Below, one piece after another: positions 52,500 to 64,000 of a stretch of DNA of 64,000 bases. The translations under genes were made by a program, and so were the position numbers. The DNA comes from Mesostigma viride (lineage: Eukaryota; Streptophyta; Mesostigmatophyceae; Mesostigmatales; Mesostigmataceae), in assembly GCA_009746045.1 (NCBI GenBank), contig RPFO01000392.1, positions 282,690 to 346,689 of the forward strand, given 5' to 3'. Numbering within the stretch: the stretch's first letter is position 1; each line of letters begins with the position of its first letter. The notes beneath the pieces were generated by a model. That model made no database searches and was not told the origin of the DNA. It saw only the letters and a program-made list of their open reading frames with translations.

Positions 52500-52800
52500 A
52501 TTCAACTAAGTGTCTAATTTCAAAGGGGATGGCATCCGTAGAAGATTGTCAAGGCTCACACGCCAGCCCCTGTGGGCAAGCCACCTCCCCCCAAGAGGAG
52601 GAGGCGTTTTGATGAGTAGCACTTGTAGTTAGGTCCTAACTACAAGTGCTAAATCCTAACTGTTAGGATTTTCTAGACTAGTTAGCTTAGAGTTAGGTTA
52701 GTTCGATACGCGGCTTCCTCCACTCCACCCATCCATCAAGGAATATGTGCTACATGATCTCCCAATGGAGGCATGTTATAATTTAGTTTAATTTTTAATG
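52500..52800 (+). pseudogene. LINE 3' fragment, plus orientation
   Basis: 52,535-52,613 encodes KAHTPAPVGKPPPPKRRRRF then DE and a stop. This parallels the C-terminus of the LINE reverse transcriptase (IEDNEPPPVGKRPRVQ). A 3'UTR follows, ending in GATCTCCCAATGGAGG and a TAATTTA-type tail at about 52,760-52,795. Confidence 0.5.
52618..52650 (+). repeat. perfect hairpin, 16-bp arms
   Basis: AGCACTTGTAGTTAGG, a single T, then CCTAACTACAAGTGCT. A second small hairpin (AATCCTAA CTG TTAGGATT) follows at 52,652-52,670. Both lie in the 3'UTR of the plus-oriented LINE fragment. Confidence 0.85.
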
Positions 52801-53356
52801 GCATCCGTGCACTGTATGGTTAACAGTTGGCTGACGTTGTATGTAACTGACTTATATGTAAGTTACGTCAAAGTTACAATTTGCATGCTAGTATATGGCT
52901 TCTAGTCGATAGTGAGATGCTATTGCTAGACCAGCGCATACACCAGGTTGACAGCCGTTCTAATGTTCACTTCATGGCCAGTTCTAGGAGTGTCTGATCA
53001 GAATATGTGTGTAGCTAATACTGGGTTATGTGTCACGTAAAAGCAAGATGCCTACAGGCCTCCCATGCGGACCGGTCTTCAAATCCAACTGACCTTTCAT
53101 CTCACGGTTGGGAGCAGAAGCAATGTTCTGGTATTTTGCAAGTGCACATGGCTGCTGCTCCCTTCCAAGGTAAAATGTAACTCCACAGAGGAACTTCCGA
53201 AATATCTATCATACATGTAATCTCCATGATGGCCACGATAAGCCAAGTTGCGCATGCAATCTGGTTCCTAATTGCAGGTGATCATAGACTTTGTGGTCGT
53301 GTGCCAGCAGCCCTGTCCCCGTAAAACGTGCTTGAAACTCGTGTGATATCCTGGCT

Positions 53357-56300
53357 CTAAAGCCTCTCCCCCCGGATCCTGCACCGCCAAGCACACACCA
53401 CATCGCATACAAACATAGCTCATGAATGTTTCGCTCACAAGACTGTTTCACCCACAATGCATCATGGCGCTGCAAACAAGGATGATAAATGCATGACATG
53501 ATAAACGGTGGAAGCGTACAATTCACAACTTGCAAGGGGGAGTGAAGCCTACATGGTCATGGCAAGGATGCTCTGACCTTGTCACTCGACCCTTTTAAAA
53601 TCTCTTAGAATCCAGATGATGCTTCCAACAAACATGCAAAGCTGAATTTCTCTCCTGCAGACTACCCCAACATCCATGACAAAAGCAACCAAGACATAAT
53701 GGTCAGTGGGCATAAGGTGCAGCGTGGGAGCACTATTCGGGCAAATGGCAATCCAAGTACGATGGGGCATTGGGACGGGTCTGGTGGCTGCTGTTCATCT
53801 AGCAAACACTCCTTGCTGCACATCCACAAACAACGACTCTTGCACGAACATCACAGTCCGGTGCACACCGTACGCCCTGGCAAGCAACACTGATGACCTT
53901 CTCCCTACACCACCACAGACGATATCTCAAGTCCAGAGAACGAACAATCACCCTCCTCTGGGGAGGGCAGATGGGGCGACACGAGACTCAAGCATGGTGA
54001 CACACAAAAGAGTCCCACTTTGAAAACTGCAATCTCCAATAGAGGCACGTCCACGGATACAAGGCAGCCCGGCGCGCACCAATGCCCCAAGATACACATG
54101 CTGCACCACATTGCTGGCACTATGAAGCAGGCCACGGGGACCTGGCTATTCTGATTTGGCACGCCGCAAATAGTGAAAACCTGGCTATGCCTGCTCTGGC
54201 CTGCGCTGGTTGTCTCACTAGAATAGCTGCGCCATGCTCAACGACGACCACAGCGAACGGTTGCCCGAGGCTGCAAGCCCAAGATAGACACCTAGAAAGC
54301 AAATAAAACATATCAACAAAACAAGAACACAAGGCAAATACAAAGGCAAGGACGGCACAACTTGCTCCAATGGCGTCCAAGCAGCCACACTCAGAACCCA
54401 CTACCCACTTGACCTCCCAACGGGGTGGTCCCAACTGGGTGCCATCTTGTTTCGTTTAAGTGGCCAGCCGGAGCGGCTGCTTAGGTTTTAGCTGGCAAGT
54501 GTTCGAAGCGCGTCATTGGTGAATTACTGGGGAACTTGGGTTTCCCCGCGAAACTCCAACCGCACGTTCAGATTTCCAAATCTCAAGTAAAGTTCGGCGG
54601 AACTTTCTGAACGGGGGCAGTTGACGAGCAGAATTCCTCCGGACGAATGAATTGCGTTCCATACTTGCGCAAAATTTTGAAAGGTAGCTTACGTGCAGCA
54701 CTACTAAAATTTGCGCCAAGTGTGGGACTGAAAATTCGTAACGGAAACTTTTTGGTAGTTTCCGTCACTTCCTCTTGTGCCAGCGTGTGGGACTGAAAAT
54801 TCGTAACGGAAACGTTTTGGTAGTTGCCGTCACTTCATTTTGCGCGAGTGTTGGGCTGAAAATTCGTAACAAAAAATTTTTGGTAGTTGGCGTCACTTCC
54901 TTTCGTTCGACTGAAAATTCGCTGAAATTTGCTGGATTCGTACCGTAGCCTAATTTTTAGTACCTCGAAGTGACGGAGCACCTAAAAATTTGCCCACAAG
55001 TACACTTGGCAGCGCTCTCACTGGGAAAAATTGTACAGCCGCTCCGGCGGGCCACTTGAACGAATTGTAATGGACCACCCATGAGCAAGCATCTGCAGTT
55101 GCCTCCCTGAACGCATAACCCTTGCCATGCACACGCAAGGGGTTCCTGAGCCTCGCACAAGCGCACACATGCGCGGGTGGGGCGGCGGGTAATCACCTGC
55201 GATGCTTTCACCCGCACGGTGGGGGTACCTACCTGCAATGCTTATGTGGGGGCCATTTACCTGCACTGCGCATGTGTGGGTAATTATCTGGGCTGCATTA
55301 TGTGTGGAGAAAATTGAGCTACCTGAAGTTTCGCCTTTGCAAAGCCTAGTGCGCTGCATCTACAAAAACAGCTACCTGTGCTGAATAAACAGTTACCTGC
55401 GCCGCATATATACAAACGGTTGTTCCACGTACACAATCGCCAGTTACCTGCGGGCAAGCGCAACGTCCTTTGGCATGATGGTCACGCGGTGTGCGTGGAT
55501 GGCGCACAGGTTGCTGTCCTCAAACAGGCCGATGATGTACGCCTCGGCCGCCTCCTGCAGCGCCAGCAGGGCGGGGGTCTGCTTGCCGCCGGCACGCAGG
55601 CCACACGTGTCATAACAGCCACAGTCGTAACAGTAGCACACGCGTTATGACACCGGAAGTGCCACGAGCGCGGCAAGTAGCCATGCACCTCACGAGACCA
55701 AAAACGCCACAACAGCCACACGCGCCCCAGGGGGTGCGTGACAGATGTACCGCCAGATGCATGCGCTGCCAGGGGCACGTGAAACAGTTGGACAAATCAG
55801 CACAAGGCTTGGTATATCACTCTAAGGAGAGTGTTTCTGCTAACAGTCCGAATCCAGACATTGTGTCCGAATGTCCGGAGGCCGCCGGGCCGTCCGGACG
55901 CATTTGTCGGGAGGCCGCGCGTCTGTCCGGATACGTCCGGTAGGTGCCCGGGGGGGCCTGCCACTGACTAGGCCGAGTTTTGCAGACAAGCAGCCCGCAG
56001 GCAGCAAGCTGGGCCGCTGGCTGCCACCGCGTGGCGTGGCACCGGGCCCTATATGTAGGGATTCTAAGCAAGATTCCATGCTGTGCCGCCTTGATACCTA
56101 CTTTTGTCCCCTATCTAATTGGTGAATACTGGGTACATTCCTTTCTTGGTGTCAGTCCGTAGGCACACTTGTCATGTTTTTGTCAGGAGGCACTGGGCAG
56201 CCTTCCGAATGTCATGCCGGCTTTCCCTCTTGCACGAAAAAAGGCCGCGGAAAATGGCAGCGACGCCGCTAAAGCAAGTCTAATTACGGTGAGTCCGTGA

Positions 56301-58788
56301 TATACTGGGCTAATATTGCGCTAGAAAACGGATAGTAAATATTGGGACCTGCATGCTTCTGCAAGCATTTTCAGAAGCTTTTCAGCGATCGGAGGGCGCA
56401 GGTATACCCAGTAGAAGTGGGGAAGACCGGGGACGCCAGGCCGCGCAAGAATTTCACCGGAACTGCGGATGTTTACTGCGGATGTTTAAGGAAAAGCGAG
56501 CAGCTGATTGCATGTTTGCTTGCTGGATGCTGCCGATGGTTTAAGAGACGAAACTCTCTGCCAGCATGCTAATGCAGAGAAAGAAAAGGAGACTCTTCGA
56601 ATCGATGTTAAAGCTGTCGATTCCACCCCTGCTGTCAGCCCGAGAAGTAGTTTTGGATTCCGGTAAGGAGGAACAGGGGGTTGCGCTGCGGATTACGAAA
56701 ACAGCATGGAGCCGATGTATTCGCTAGGAGGAATGCTTATTTGTCTGTGGAAAAAGGGACACACGCAAAATTCAGGGGGTGAAATTATAGGAAAGAGCCA
56801 GGGGCCGTAGGAGTGCACTGGGCGAGTGGGCGTCAACGGCTAGGGACAAGCGGCTTCAAAAAGCTTTCACGAATGGATGCAGGGTTTCAAGGAATGGTAT
56901 TTTATCGGAGACTGCTCAGCTGACAGTGTTATGAGTTTGCAGAATCTGTTGCTTTGGCTTGCTGTATATCCCCACTTTATTTGTTTTAAAACCATTACTA
57001 TGTTATGTAATGGATGTCCAGTTTGGCCCTGCCCACATTCCACAGTCAGATAGCCTGCTATCTTCATCATTTTGTCTTGCTGGTGATTGGAAGCTTGGCT
57101 GCAAATAGATGCATAATGCATAAACGTGTTTGGTACTTTTAGGCTGAGGCTTGAATGCCTAGGGCCATCAGGTACCCTTTCTGCATGGGTTTTCTCACAA
57201 GAGGTGCTGACCCAGTTTTGTAAGAGTGGTAAAGGAAGCATAAAAACCATGATAGAAATCCTATTGCCATTTTGTTTTGCCCAGAAAAAATTCGCCAGCG
57301 TCCGGGGGGGGGAGCCCCCCCCCCCTGCCCCACCCCCCATCGGCCGCTGCGCCGCCCATCGGACCGGACGGTCGCGGCCTCGTCCGGACCGTCCGAATCC
57401 CCCCCACACCTAGCAGAAACACTGAAGTAGACAAGGTGTATCCTTCACACAGACTAGCCTTGTCCCTTGCATGGACTAGGTACATCGCTCACCACACACT
57501 AGAGAATACAAATTAGCAAGCGTGCTCAGAAGCCAGATGAGTTCATGAGGAGCGATGACGTGCGCGCGGATAAGAGAAATGGTCAGAAGCTGCGGGCACA
57601 CGTGCGTGCCGAGATGGTACGTGATGATTGTTAAAGGGACATGTGGAATGCTTGAAACTTGGCGGGAGAGATAGTTCAACTAAAGCAGTAGGCCTCTTGT
57701 GCAGGATGTCATCCCATTGTGTATCCCAGCCATGTAGGTCATCGGGACAGCCAACCAGAGAGGGGTCTACTGATGCATGGAACCACTCTTGGCAGCTGAT
57801 GCATGGCCGGAATTCTCTTGAAGGATGACAAGACCCAGTCCCCAGCCCACAATAACAACGACAAGCAGTAAAGCATTTGCAAAATGAGACCAGTTCATGT
57901 CTCAAAGGTTTTTCGAAAGTACGCACCAAAGAAAAAAAAGAATGAATGACCGCCCACAGCATTCAAAAAAAAGAACGTCCGTCACACATAAACAGGTCCC
58001 GAAGCAGGCGATAGAAACTAGCAGGCTAATAGAGATTACAAACATAAGCACTTATTGCAGATACAACATGTCCTCGCAACGCCAAGGCATCTTCAGGTAC
58101 GCTAGGCGTTACAACCACCTGCGAAATTCAAACTGCCACCTCCGACCATAGCAATTCGCAGTCTTGCAGTTTTGCAATTGTTGGGCGTTACGGACGGGCA
58201 GGCGCAGGCTAGGTGCGATTTTTCCAGCAGGAGCGGCTCAACATAAACAATCGGTTTAAAAACTCGTCTTCTCCCAATGTTCTAGTTGGGAGGTGAGAGC
58301 TACGGATCGGTCGAGGCCGTCGCGCGCTGCATACCTGAAAACGAATCTCCGGCGATTCCTTCTGGGCCAGCTCCTGCAAATCCCATCGCGATCGCATTGA
58401 GAAGAAGCACAGCAATCAGGAGGATGCCGTGTCAGCTCCAACTTCCAACCTTCTAAAAATACTCATCCGTACTAACGTAGCTGCTACCTAATTGAGTATG
58501 CCTTGCGATACGCTGGGAATACTCTCGTCAGCAAAAGAATGAGCTCGTTACGTCCGCCATGGTCCTTACCCGGACGAGGCGTTGGAAAGGCAACTTCCTT
58601 AACAGCAATTCGGTGGAGCTTTGGTATTTGCGAATTTCGCGCAAGGCAAGTGTTCCTGGTTTACGACGCCTAGGCTTCTTTGCCGCATCGATAGTGCCTG
58701 GCGCCCGCTTTGGCACCTTACCCGCTAATACCTTCTTCAAGCCCTTACCGCCAGTTGATTTCCGGGCGGTCTGCTTCGTCCTCGCCAT
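53357..58788 (-). CDS. histone H3 variant, 4 exons
   Basis: Coding exons on the minus strand are 58788-58570, 58373-58335, 55578-55448 and 53378-53357, all with GT-AG introns. Spliced, they give exactly 136 codons, the canonical H3 length. Exon 1 starts [15 protein letters not shown] and ends [10 protein letters not shown]; exon 2 is [13 protein letters not shown]; exon 3 includes [20 protein letters not shown]; exon 4 gives RIRGERL and a stop. K4, K9, S10, K14, K18, K23 and K36 are kept. The ARKS motif around K27 is replaced by PKRA (residue 27 is R, 28 is A), and the loop-1 region differs from EIAQDFKTDLRFQ without added length. Equal loop length argues against CenH3. Large introns 2 and 3 contain repeat debris. 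It is a nucleosome component of unknown specialisation. Confidence 0.9.
54145..54175 (-). repeat. SINE 3'-end scrap in H3 intron 3
   Basis: CTATTCTGATTTGGCACGCC followed by GCAAATAGTGAAAACC matches the terminus at about 49,482 and, less closely, the SINE end at 4,712. A relative of the 12,205-12,272 repeat (GGCCTGCGCTGGTTGTCTC) follows at 54,199. Confidence 0.55.
55170..55447 (-). repeat. degenerate ACCTGC-containing repeat in H3 intron 3
   Basis: Next to exon 3 the plus strand shows repeated blocks with TTACCTGCG, CTACCTGCAATGC and TTTACCTGCACTGC at intervals of roughly 40 bp. On the gene strand each block reads GCAGGTAA or GCAGGTAG, which imitates the exon-3 donor. Confidence 0.45.
57700..57890 (-). 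pseudogene. PHD-finger-like remnant in H3 intron 2
   Basis: The minus strand encodes [10 protein letters not shown] ... [20 protein letters not shown] then GCPDDLHGW. The CYCG, C.SC..WFH spacing fits a PHD finger of the kind found in many transposon-encoded proteins. The cysteine expected two or three residues after the histidine is replaced (WFHASV). Probably a retroelement relic; short and unsupported beyond the motif. Confidence 0.35.
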
Positions 58789-59987
<1,199 letters not shown>

Positions 59988-61486
59988 ATGGCCGCTGCGA
60001 GGGGCGCCGAGCCAGTCAGGGACACGTGGGCCGTGGTGACGGAAGAACGTGGCGGGTTACAACCCGCGACATTGATGAGAGGCTCCCAAACTGCTTGGTG
60101 CCATGAATGCCAGGGACGAGTAAGGAAAACTGAACCTGAGCCAAGGTACGGCCTAACTCGATCCCATGCGGCAATGAACTCAAGTCGTTTGTGAATCTCA
60201 TGGGTGTAAATGCCTCTGCTGACGGCTCCGCAGGCTATCATGGCTAGCTCATCTGTCTCGATAACCACACTTGTGGGGTCACCTCCCCGTGACGTTATTC
60301 TGCCATGCCGGCGTCTGAACAATTCCACCCTCTATCCTTTGTGTGCTTGACGTTGTGTCCTGTGTGATAAAATTTGGTCCATGACATCCCACCAATGCCG
60401 GGACACCACCCTGCAGGTACTGCAGCGGCCGTGATTGCGGAAAAGCGTACCACGCACGCTGTCTCGCGCTGAAAAGACCAGCACTTGTCTCTCAAGATGC
60501 TGCTGCTGCTGACCCTCTCCACGATGGGAAGAGCCCACCCAACGGGGATGTACTGTGGCTATGCCCAGAGTGCGCTGCCACAGGCGCCGCGCTGGAGTTT
60601 GAACGGGTGCCGGAGAGTCTGCACGGCAAGCGGGTGGTTCCCGGCTTCCACGATGAGTGGGCCACGCAGGGAGGTTCCCAGGCTGCCCTTTCGCAAGGCA
60701 ACCTGTCTTCTAGGGGACGTGCGGGCCACCCAGGGCCGGCGGGCATGAATGCCAGCACTACGATTGGGGGCACTAGTGCGGCCGCGGGCACCTGTGTGGA
60801 GTACTTGGTCAAATGGCGCGACCGCTGGCTCCATGACTGCACGTGGGTGCCCGAGCCAGTGCTGATGGAGGACGCGGCCGCGCACAGGCTGGTGGCCGCC
60901 TGGGAGAAGAAGTTTGCCACCGACGCCCACGCGGAGGGGTACCTCTGCCCCGATGTGTGGCTTCCGTCCGTCGCCGTGCGCGTGCTGGCGGCACGAGGTG
61001 CGTGCACGCCCCTGCGCACACTGGAGGCGCAGCGCGTGGCGGGGTTTCCCATGGGGTGCGCGGTGACGGAGCTGTTGGTCCGATGGCCAGGGGTAGAGAT
61101 GCGCTGCACGTGGGAGGTGGCAACCTCGCGCATATTCGACGGTAAATGCGCTCCCGTGGTGGGAGTTTCTAGCCAGGCTTGGCTGTTGCCCCGTCTACAA
61201 GCCAGACACAATGAATGTGTTGACCGGGCCCTGGGCCGGCACAGAGGGAAACCGTGCCCGGAGCTCCCTGCCGGGACGGCGCTGGATGCCCCCCAGCTGC
61301 AGGCGGTCCCCTGGCTGTGCGAGCGGATGCGGCGCGGCCCCGCCACCTGTCTGTTCGCTGGCGACCGGCACATGGGCAAGGTGGTGGCGGCGGCGTGTGC
61401 GCTGGGTATCTCCCACGCGGAAGGGTGCGGGCCGCCCTCCATGATCCTGACCAACGACAGGGAGCAGGTGTCTCTGTGGACGCAAG
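59988..61486 (+). CDS. CHD/PICKLE-like chromatin remodeller, 5' exons (partial)
   Basis: Exon 1 is 59,988-60,145 and exon 2 is 60,417-61,486, together about 409 codons. Splicing joins them in frame and completes a C4HC3 PHD finger: C38, C41, C55, C60, H65, C68, C102, C105. A first chromodomain follows (EYLVKWRDRWLHDCTWVPEP, residues about 181-200), then a second (ELLVRWPGVEMRCTWEVA). The start of an SNF2 ATPase comes next (LDAPQLQAVPWLCERMRRGP, then MILTNDREQVSLWTQ). PHD, two chromodomains and SNF2 is the PICKLE/Mi-2 order; such proteins slide nucleosomes using ATP. The usual DEMGLGKT loop reads GDRHMGKV here, so ATP binding may be impaired. The next exon should continue the SNF2 domain but is not found before the window ends. 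The intron starts in a minisatellite. Confidence 0.8.
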
Positions 61487-63190
61487 GTGGGTGGCGGCTG
61501 CGCAGTTGGTGGGTGGCGGGTGGCTGCTGCATGTTGGAGGTTGGTGGGTGGCTGCTGCATGTTGGAGGTTGGTGGGTGGCTGCTGCATGTTGGTGGGTGG
61601 TGGGTTGCGGCTGCGCAGTTGGTGGGTGGTGGGTGGCTGCTGCATGTTGGTGGGTGGTGGGTGGCTGCTGCATGTTGGTGGGTGGTGGGTGGCTGCTGCA
61701 TGTTGGAGGTTGGTGGGTGGCTGCTGCATGTTGGTGGGTGGTGGGTGGCTGCTGCATGTTGGTGGGTGGTGGGTGGTGGCTGCGCAGTTGGTGGGTGGTG
61801 GGTGGCTGCTGCATGTTGGTGGGTGGTGGGTGGCTGCTGCATGTTGGTGGGTGGTGGGTGGCTGCTGCATGTTGGTGGGTGGTGGGTGGCTGCTGCATGT
61901 TGGTGGGTGGTGGGTGGCTGCTGCGCGGTTGGAGGTTGGTGGGTGGCTGCTGCATGTTGGTGGGTGGTGGGTTGCTGCTGCATGTTGGTGGGTGGTGGGC
62001 GGCGGCTGCGCAGTTGGTGGGTGGTGGGTGGCTGCTGCATGTTGGTGGGTTGTGGGTGGCGGCTGCATGTTGGAGGTTGGTGGGTGGCTGCTGCGCGGTT
62101 GGTGGGTGGTGGGTGGCTGCTGCATGTTGGTGGGTGGTGGGTGGCGGCTACGCAGTTGGTGGGTGGTGGGTGGCGGCTGCATGTTGGTGGGTGGCGGGTG
62201 GCGGCTGCATGTTGGAGGTTGGCGGGTGGATGCAGCATGTTGGAGGTTGGTGGGTGGCTGCTGCATGTTGGAGGTTGGTGGGTGGCTGCTGCATGTTGGT
62301 GGGTGGTGGGTGGCTGCTGCATGTTGGTGGGCGGTGGGTTGCGGCTGCGCAGTTGGTGGGTGGTGGGTGGCGGCTGCATGTTGGAGGTTGGTGGGTGGCG
62401 GCTGCATGTTGGAGGTTGGTGGGTGGCTGCTGCATGTTGGTGGGTGGTGGGTGGCTGCTGCATGTTGGTGGGTGGTGGGTGGCGGCTGCGCAGTTTGAGG
62501 TTGGTGGGTGGCTGCTGCATGTTGGAGGTTGGTGGGTGGCTGCAGCATGTTGGTGGGTGGTGGGTGGCGGCTGCGCAGTTTGAGGTTGGTGGGTGGATGC
62601 AGCATGTTGGTGGGTGGTGGGTGGCTGCTGCATGTTGGAGGTTGGTGGGTGGTGGCTGCATGTTGGAGGTTGGAGGTTGGTGGGTGGCTGCTGCGCGGTT
62701 GGTGGGTGGTGGGTAGCTGCTGCATGTTGGGGGTTGGTGGGTGGCTGCTGCATGTTGGAGGTTGGTGGGTGGCTGCTGCGCGGTTGGTGGGTGGTGGGTG
62801 GCTGCTGCATGTTGGTGGGTGGTGGGTGGCTGCAGCATGTTGGTGGGTGGTGGGTGTCTGCTGCATGTTGGAGGTTGGAGGTTGGTGGGTGGCTGCTGCG
62901 CGGTTGGTGGGTGGTGGGTGGCTGCTGCATGTTGGTGGGTGGTGGGTGGCTGGTGCATGTTGGTGGGTGGTGGGTGGCTGCTGCATGTTGGTGGGTGGTG
63001 GGTGGCTGCTGCATGTTGGTGGGTGGTGGGTGGCTGCTGCATGTTGGTGGGTGGTGGGTGGCTGCTGCATGTTGGTGGGTGGTGGGTGGCTGCTGCATGT
63101 TGGTGGGTGGTGGGTGGCTGCTGCATGTTGGTGGGTGGTGGGTGGCTGCTGCATGTTGGTGGGTGGTGGGTGGCTGCTGCGTGGTTGGGG
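61487..63190 (+). repeat. 28-bp minisatellite, about 60 copies, in the CHD-like gene intron
   Basis: The unit is GTTGGTGGGTGGTGGGTGG + CTGCTGCAT (28 bp), or the variant GTTGGAGGTTGGTGGGTGG + CTGCTGCAT; other copies have GCGCAGTT or GCGCGGTT. As 28 is not a multiple of three and the unit lacks stops, several very long open frames cross it on both strands; these are artefacts. The G-runs suit quadruplex formation. The array starts at the exon-2 splice donor. Confidence 0.92.
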
Positions 63191-63294
63191 TTGGTGGGTG
63201 GATGCCGCTGTGTGGGTGGCTTGCGGTTGGGGGCAACTTACAAACCACCCACTTGGTAGTTTGCCCAGACCTCTTGAATGGAAGGGGAAAGGAG

Positions 63295-63315
63295 AGGGGG
63301 GGGGGGGGGGGGAAG
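63295..63315 (+). repeat. poly-G run
   Basis: A run of about 17 G residues just beyond the minisatellite. Confidence 0.9.
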
Positions 63316-63527
63316 TGCCCTCGCTTGATAAACACTTGAAGGGGAAACTGGAAGCCTGGGGTCTCGAGCCATTGGCGCAATTCTCTGGGTTGCTTCTGTC
63401 TACCGCAACCATCCCCATGTGGTTCCATGCCTCTGTTCCCCACCCCCATGCGTTTGCGACCGCCGTCTGTGGTTTATTAGTAGCCCACACCTGCACATGC
63501 ACTTGTGGAAGGCACCTGTAGCAACCA

Positions 63528-63622
63528 CCGGTAGCTGGCACTGGTAGCTGGCACTGGTAGCTGGCACTGGTAGCTGGCACCTGTAGCTGGCACCTGTAGC
63601 TGGCACCTGTAGCTGGCACTTG
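63528..63622 (+). repeat. 13-bp tandem repeat
   Basis: GTAGCTGGCACTG / GTAGCTGGCACCT is repeated seven to eight times. Confidence 0.9.
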
Positions 63623-63732
63623 TCGCTCTTTTCCCCCCTTCATCTTCCTGGGATGGCTCTCTGCCGTCTCCAGCAGCACGAGGCAGGGGCCACTCCTTGC
63701 CTTCTAGCAAGCGCCCACTTGTGCTTGGCATT

Positions 63733-63835
63733 GCGTAGCAATCGCCCGCGCCTTCCGGCCCAGGGCTGCACGCGTGTCTACCGGGGGTGCGGCCGTGAGC
63801 ACAATGTCGTAGCCAGACAGGTCAATGATGGGCAT
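63733..63835 (-). other. possible minus-strand exon of unknown gene
   Basis: The minus strand reads MPIIDLSGYDIVLTAAPPVD then TRAALGRKARAIATQCQAQ, with protein-like composition. No family is recognised. Followed in sense by a GTGGGC donor-like site. Too short to call a gene. Confidence 0.2.
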
Positions 63836-64000
63836 GTATTGTTATTTTTAGTTTTTGTGTTCTCTTGTAAAGGTGCTAGCATCTCTCACTGTGTGCGATC
63901 AGTGAGGCATGAGCGATCAGCAGGCATGGGCTGGTGGGGGGTGGCAGCATTACGATCATGGCATGGAATAGAGCCTTCCTTTCTTTCCGCTGCGCCCTTC

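Noticed and set aside
61487-63190. CRISPR-like repeat array
   Set aside because: Units abut without unique spacers, the host is eukaryotic and the repeats lie in an intron; it is a minisatellite.
60492-63679. Open frames up to 836 codons across the minisatellite on both strands
   Set aside because: The 28-bp unit has no stop in several frames, so length is no evidence. Only the first part of the plus-strand frame (up to 61,486) encodes recognisable domains.

Overview
This is a eukaryotic nuclear window. It holds four conventional genes, three of them intron-rich, separated and invaded by many transposable elements and long simple-sequence tracts. The host genes look green-algal or early plant-like: an RPL10/uL16 close to plant and chlorophyte versions, an intronless F-box/LRR protein, a PICKLE/CHD-like gene with a PHD finger and two chromodomains, and an intron-bearing histone H3. 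The lineage is an inference; the species cannot be named from the sequence.

Layout. 1-12.4 kb is a repeat graveyard. Its core (3.5-9.3 kb) is an alternating-orientation array of ORF1-only LINE-like elements that end in a conserved hairpin plus a TTAA-rich tail; there are also two copies of a tRNA-derived SINE and LINE scraps. 12.8-16.9 kb is RPL10 (minus, 8 coding exons). 18.2-19.5 kb is the F-box/LRR gene (plus). 19.7-22.4 kb holds a Penelope-like reverse transcriptase pseudogene.

22.5-49.4 kb can be read as one LINE of about 5 kb (minus strand) split into four pieces by nested insertions. These are a 587-bp CACTA-ended element, a GGGGCC-rich segment, a CACAACACC-ended element that itself carries a TTAA-flanked element, and a 15.5-kb CACTA-ended element inserted in ORF1. 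The large element contains a second, near-identical copy of the CACAACACC element, a roughly 790-bp alternating purine-pyrimidine tract and a 422-bp (TC)n tract. 49.6-51.3 kb is another TIR element, and 51.4-52.8 kb holds LINE 3' fragments.

53.4-58.8 kb is a divergent histone H3 variant (minus, 4 exons, 136 codons). 1.2 kb away and divergently oriented is the CHD-like chromatin remodeller (plus, from 59,988). Its SNF2 domain is cut by an intron that starts exactly where a 28-bp-period, G-rich minisatellite of about 1.7 kb begins. The remaining SNF2 exons are not visible before the window ends.

The most unusual items are the nested LINE, the family of CAC-ended elements with 2-bp target duplications, the ORF1-only LINE array, the H3 variant lacking a K27-type motif, and the CHD gene with a degenerate ATP-binding loop. 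All exon structures were derived by hand from splice signals and protein-family similarity; no alignment software was run.
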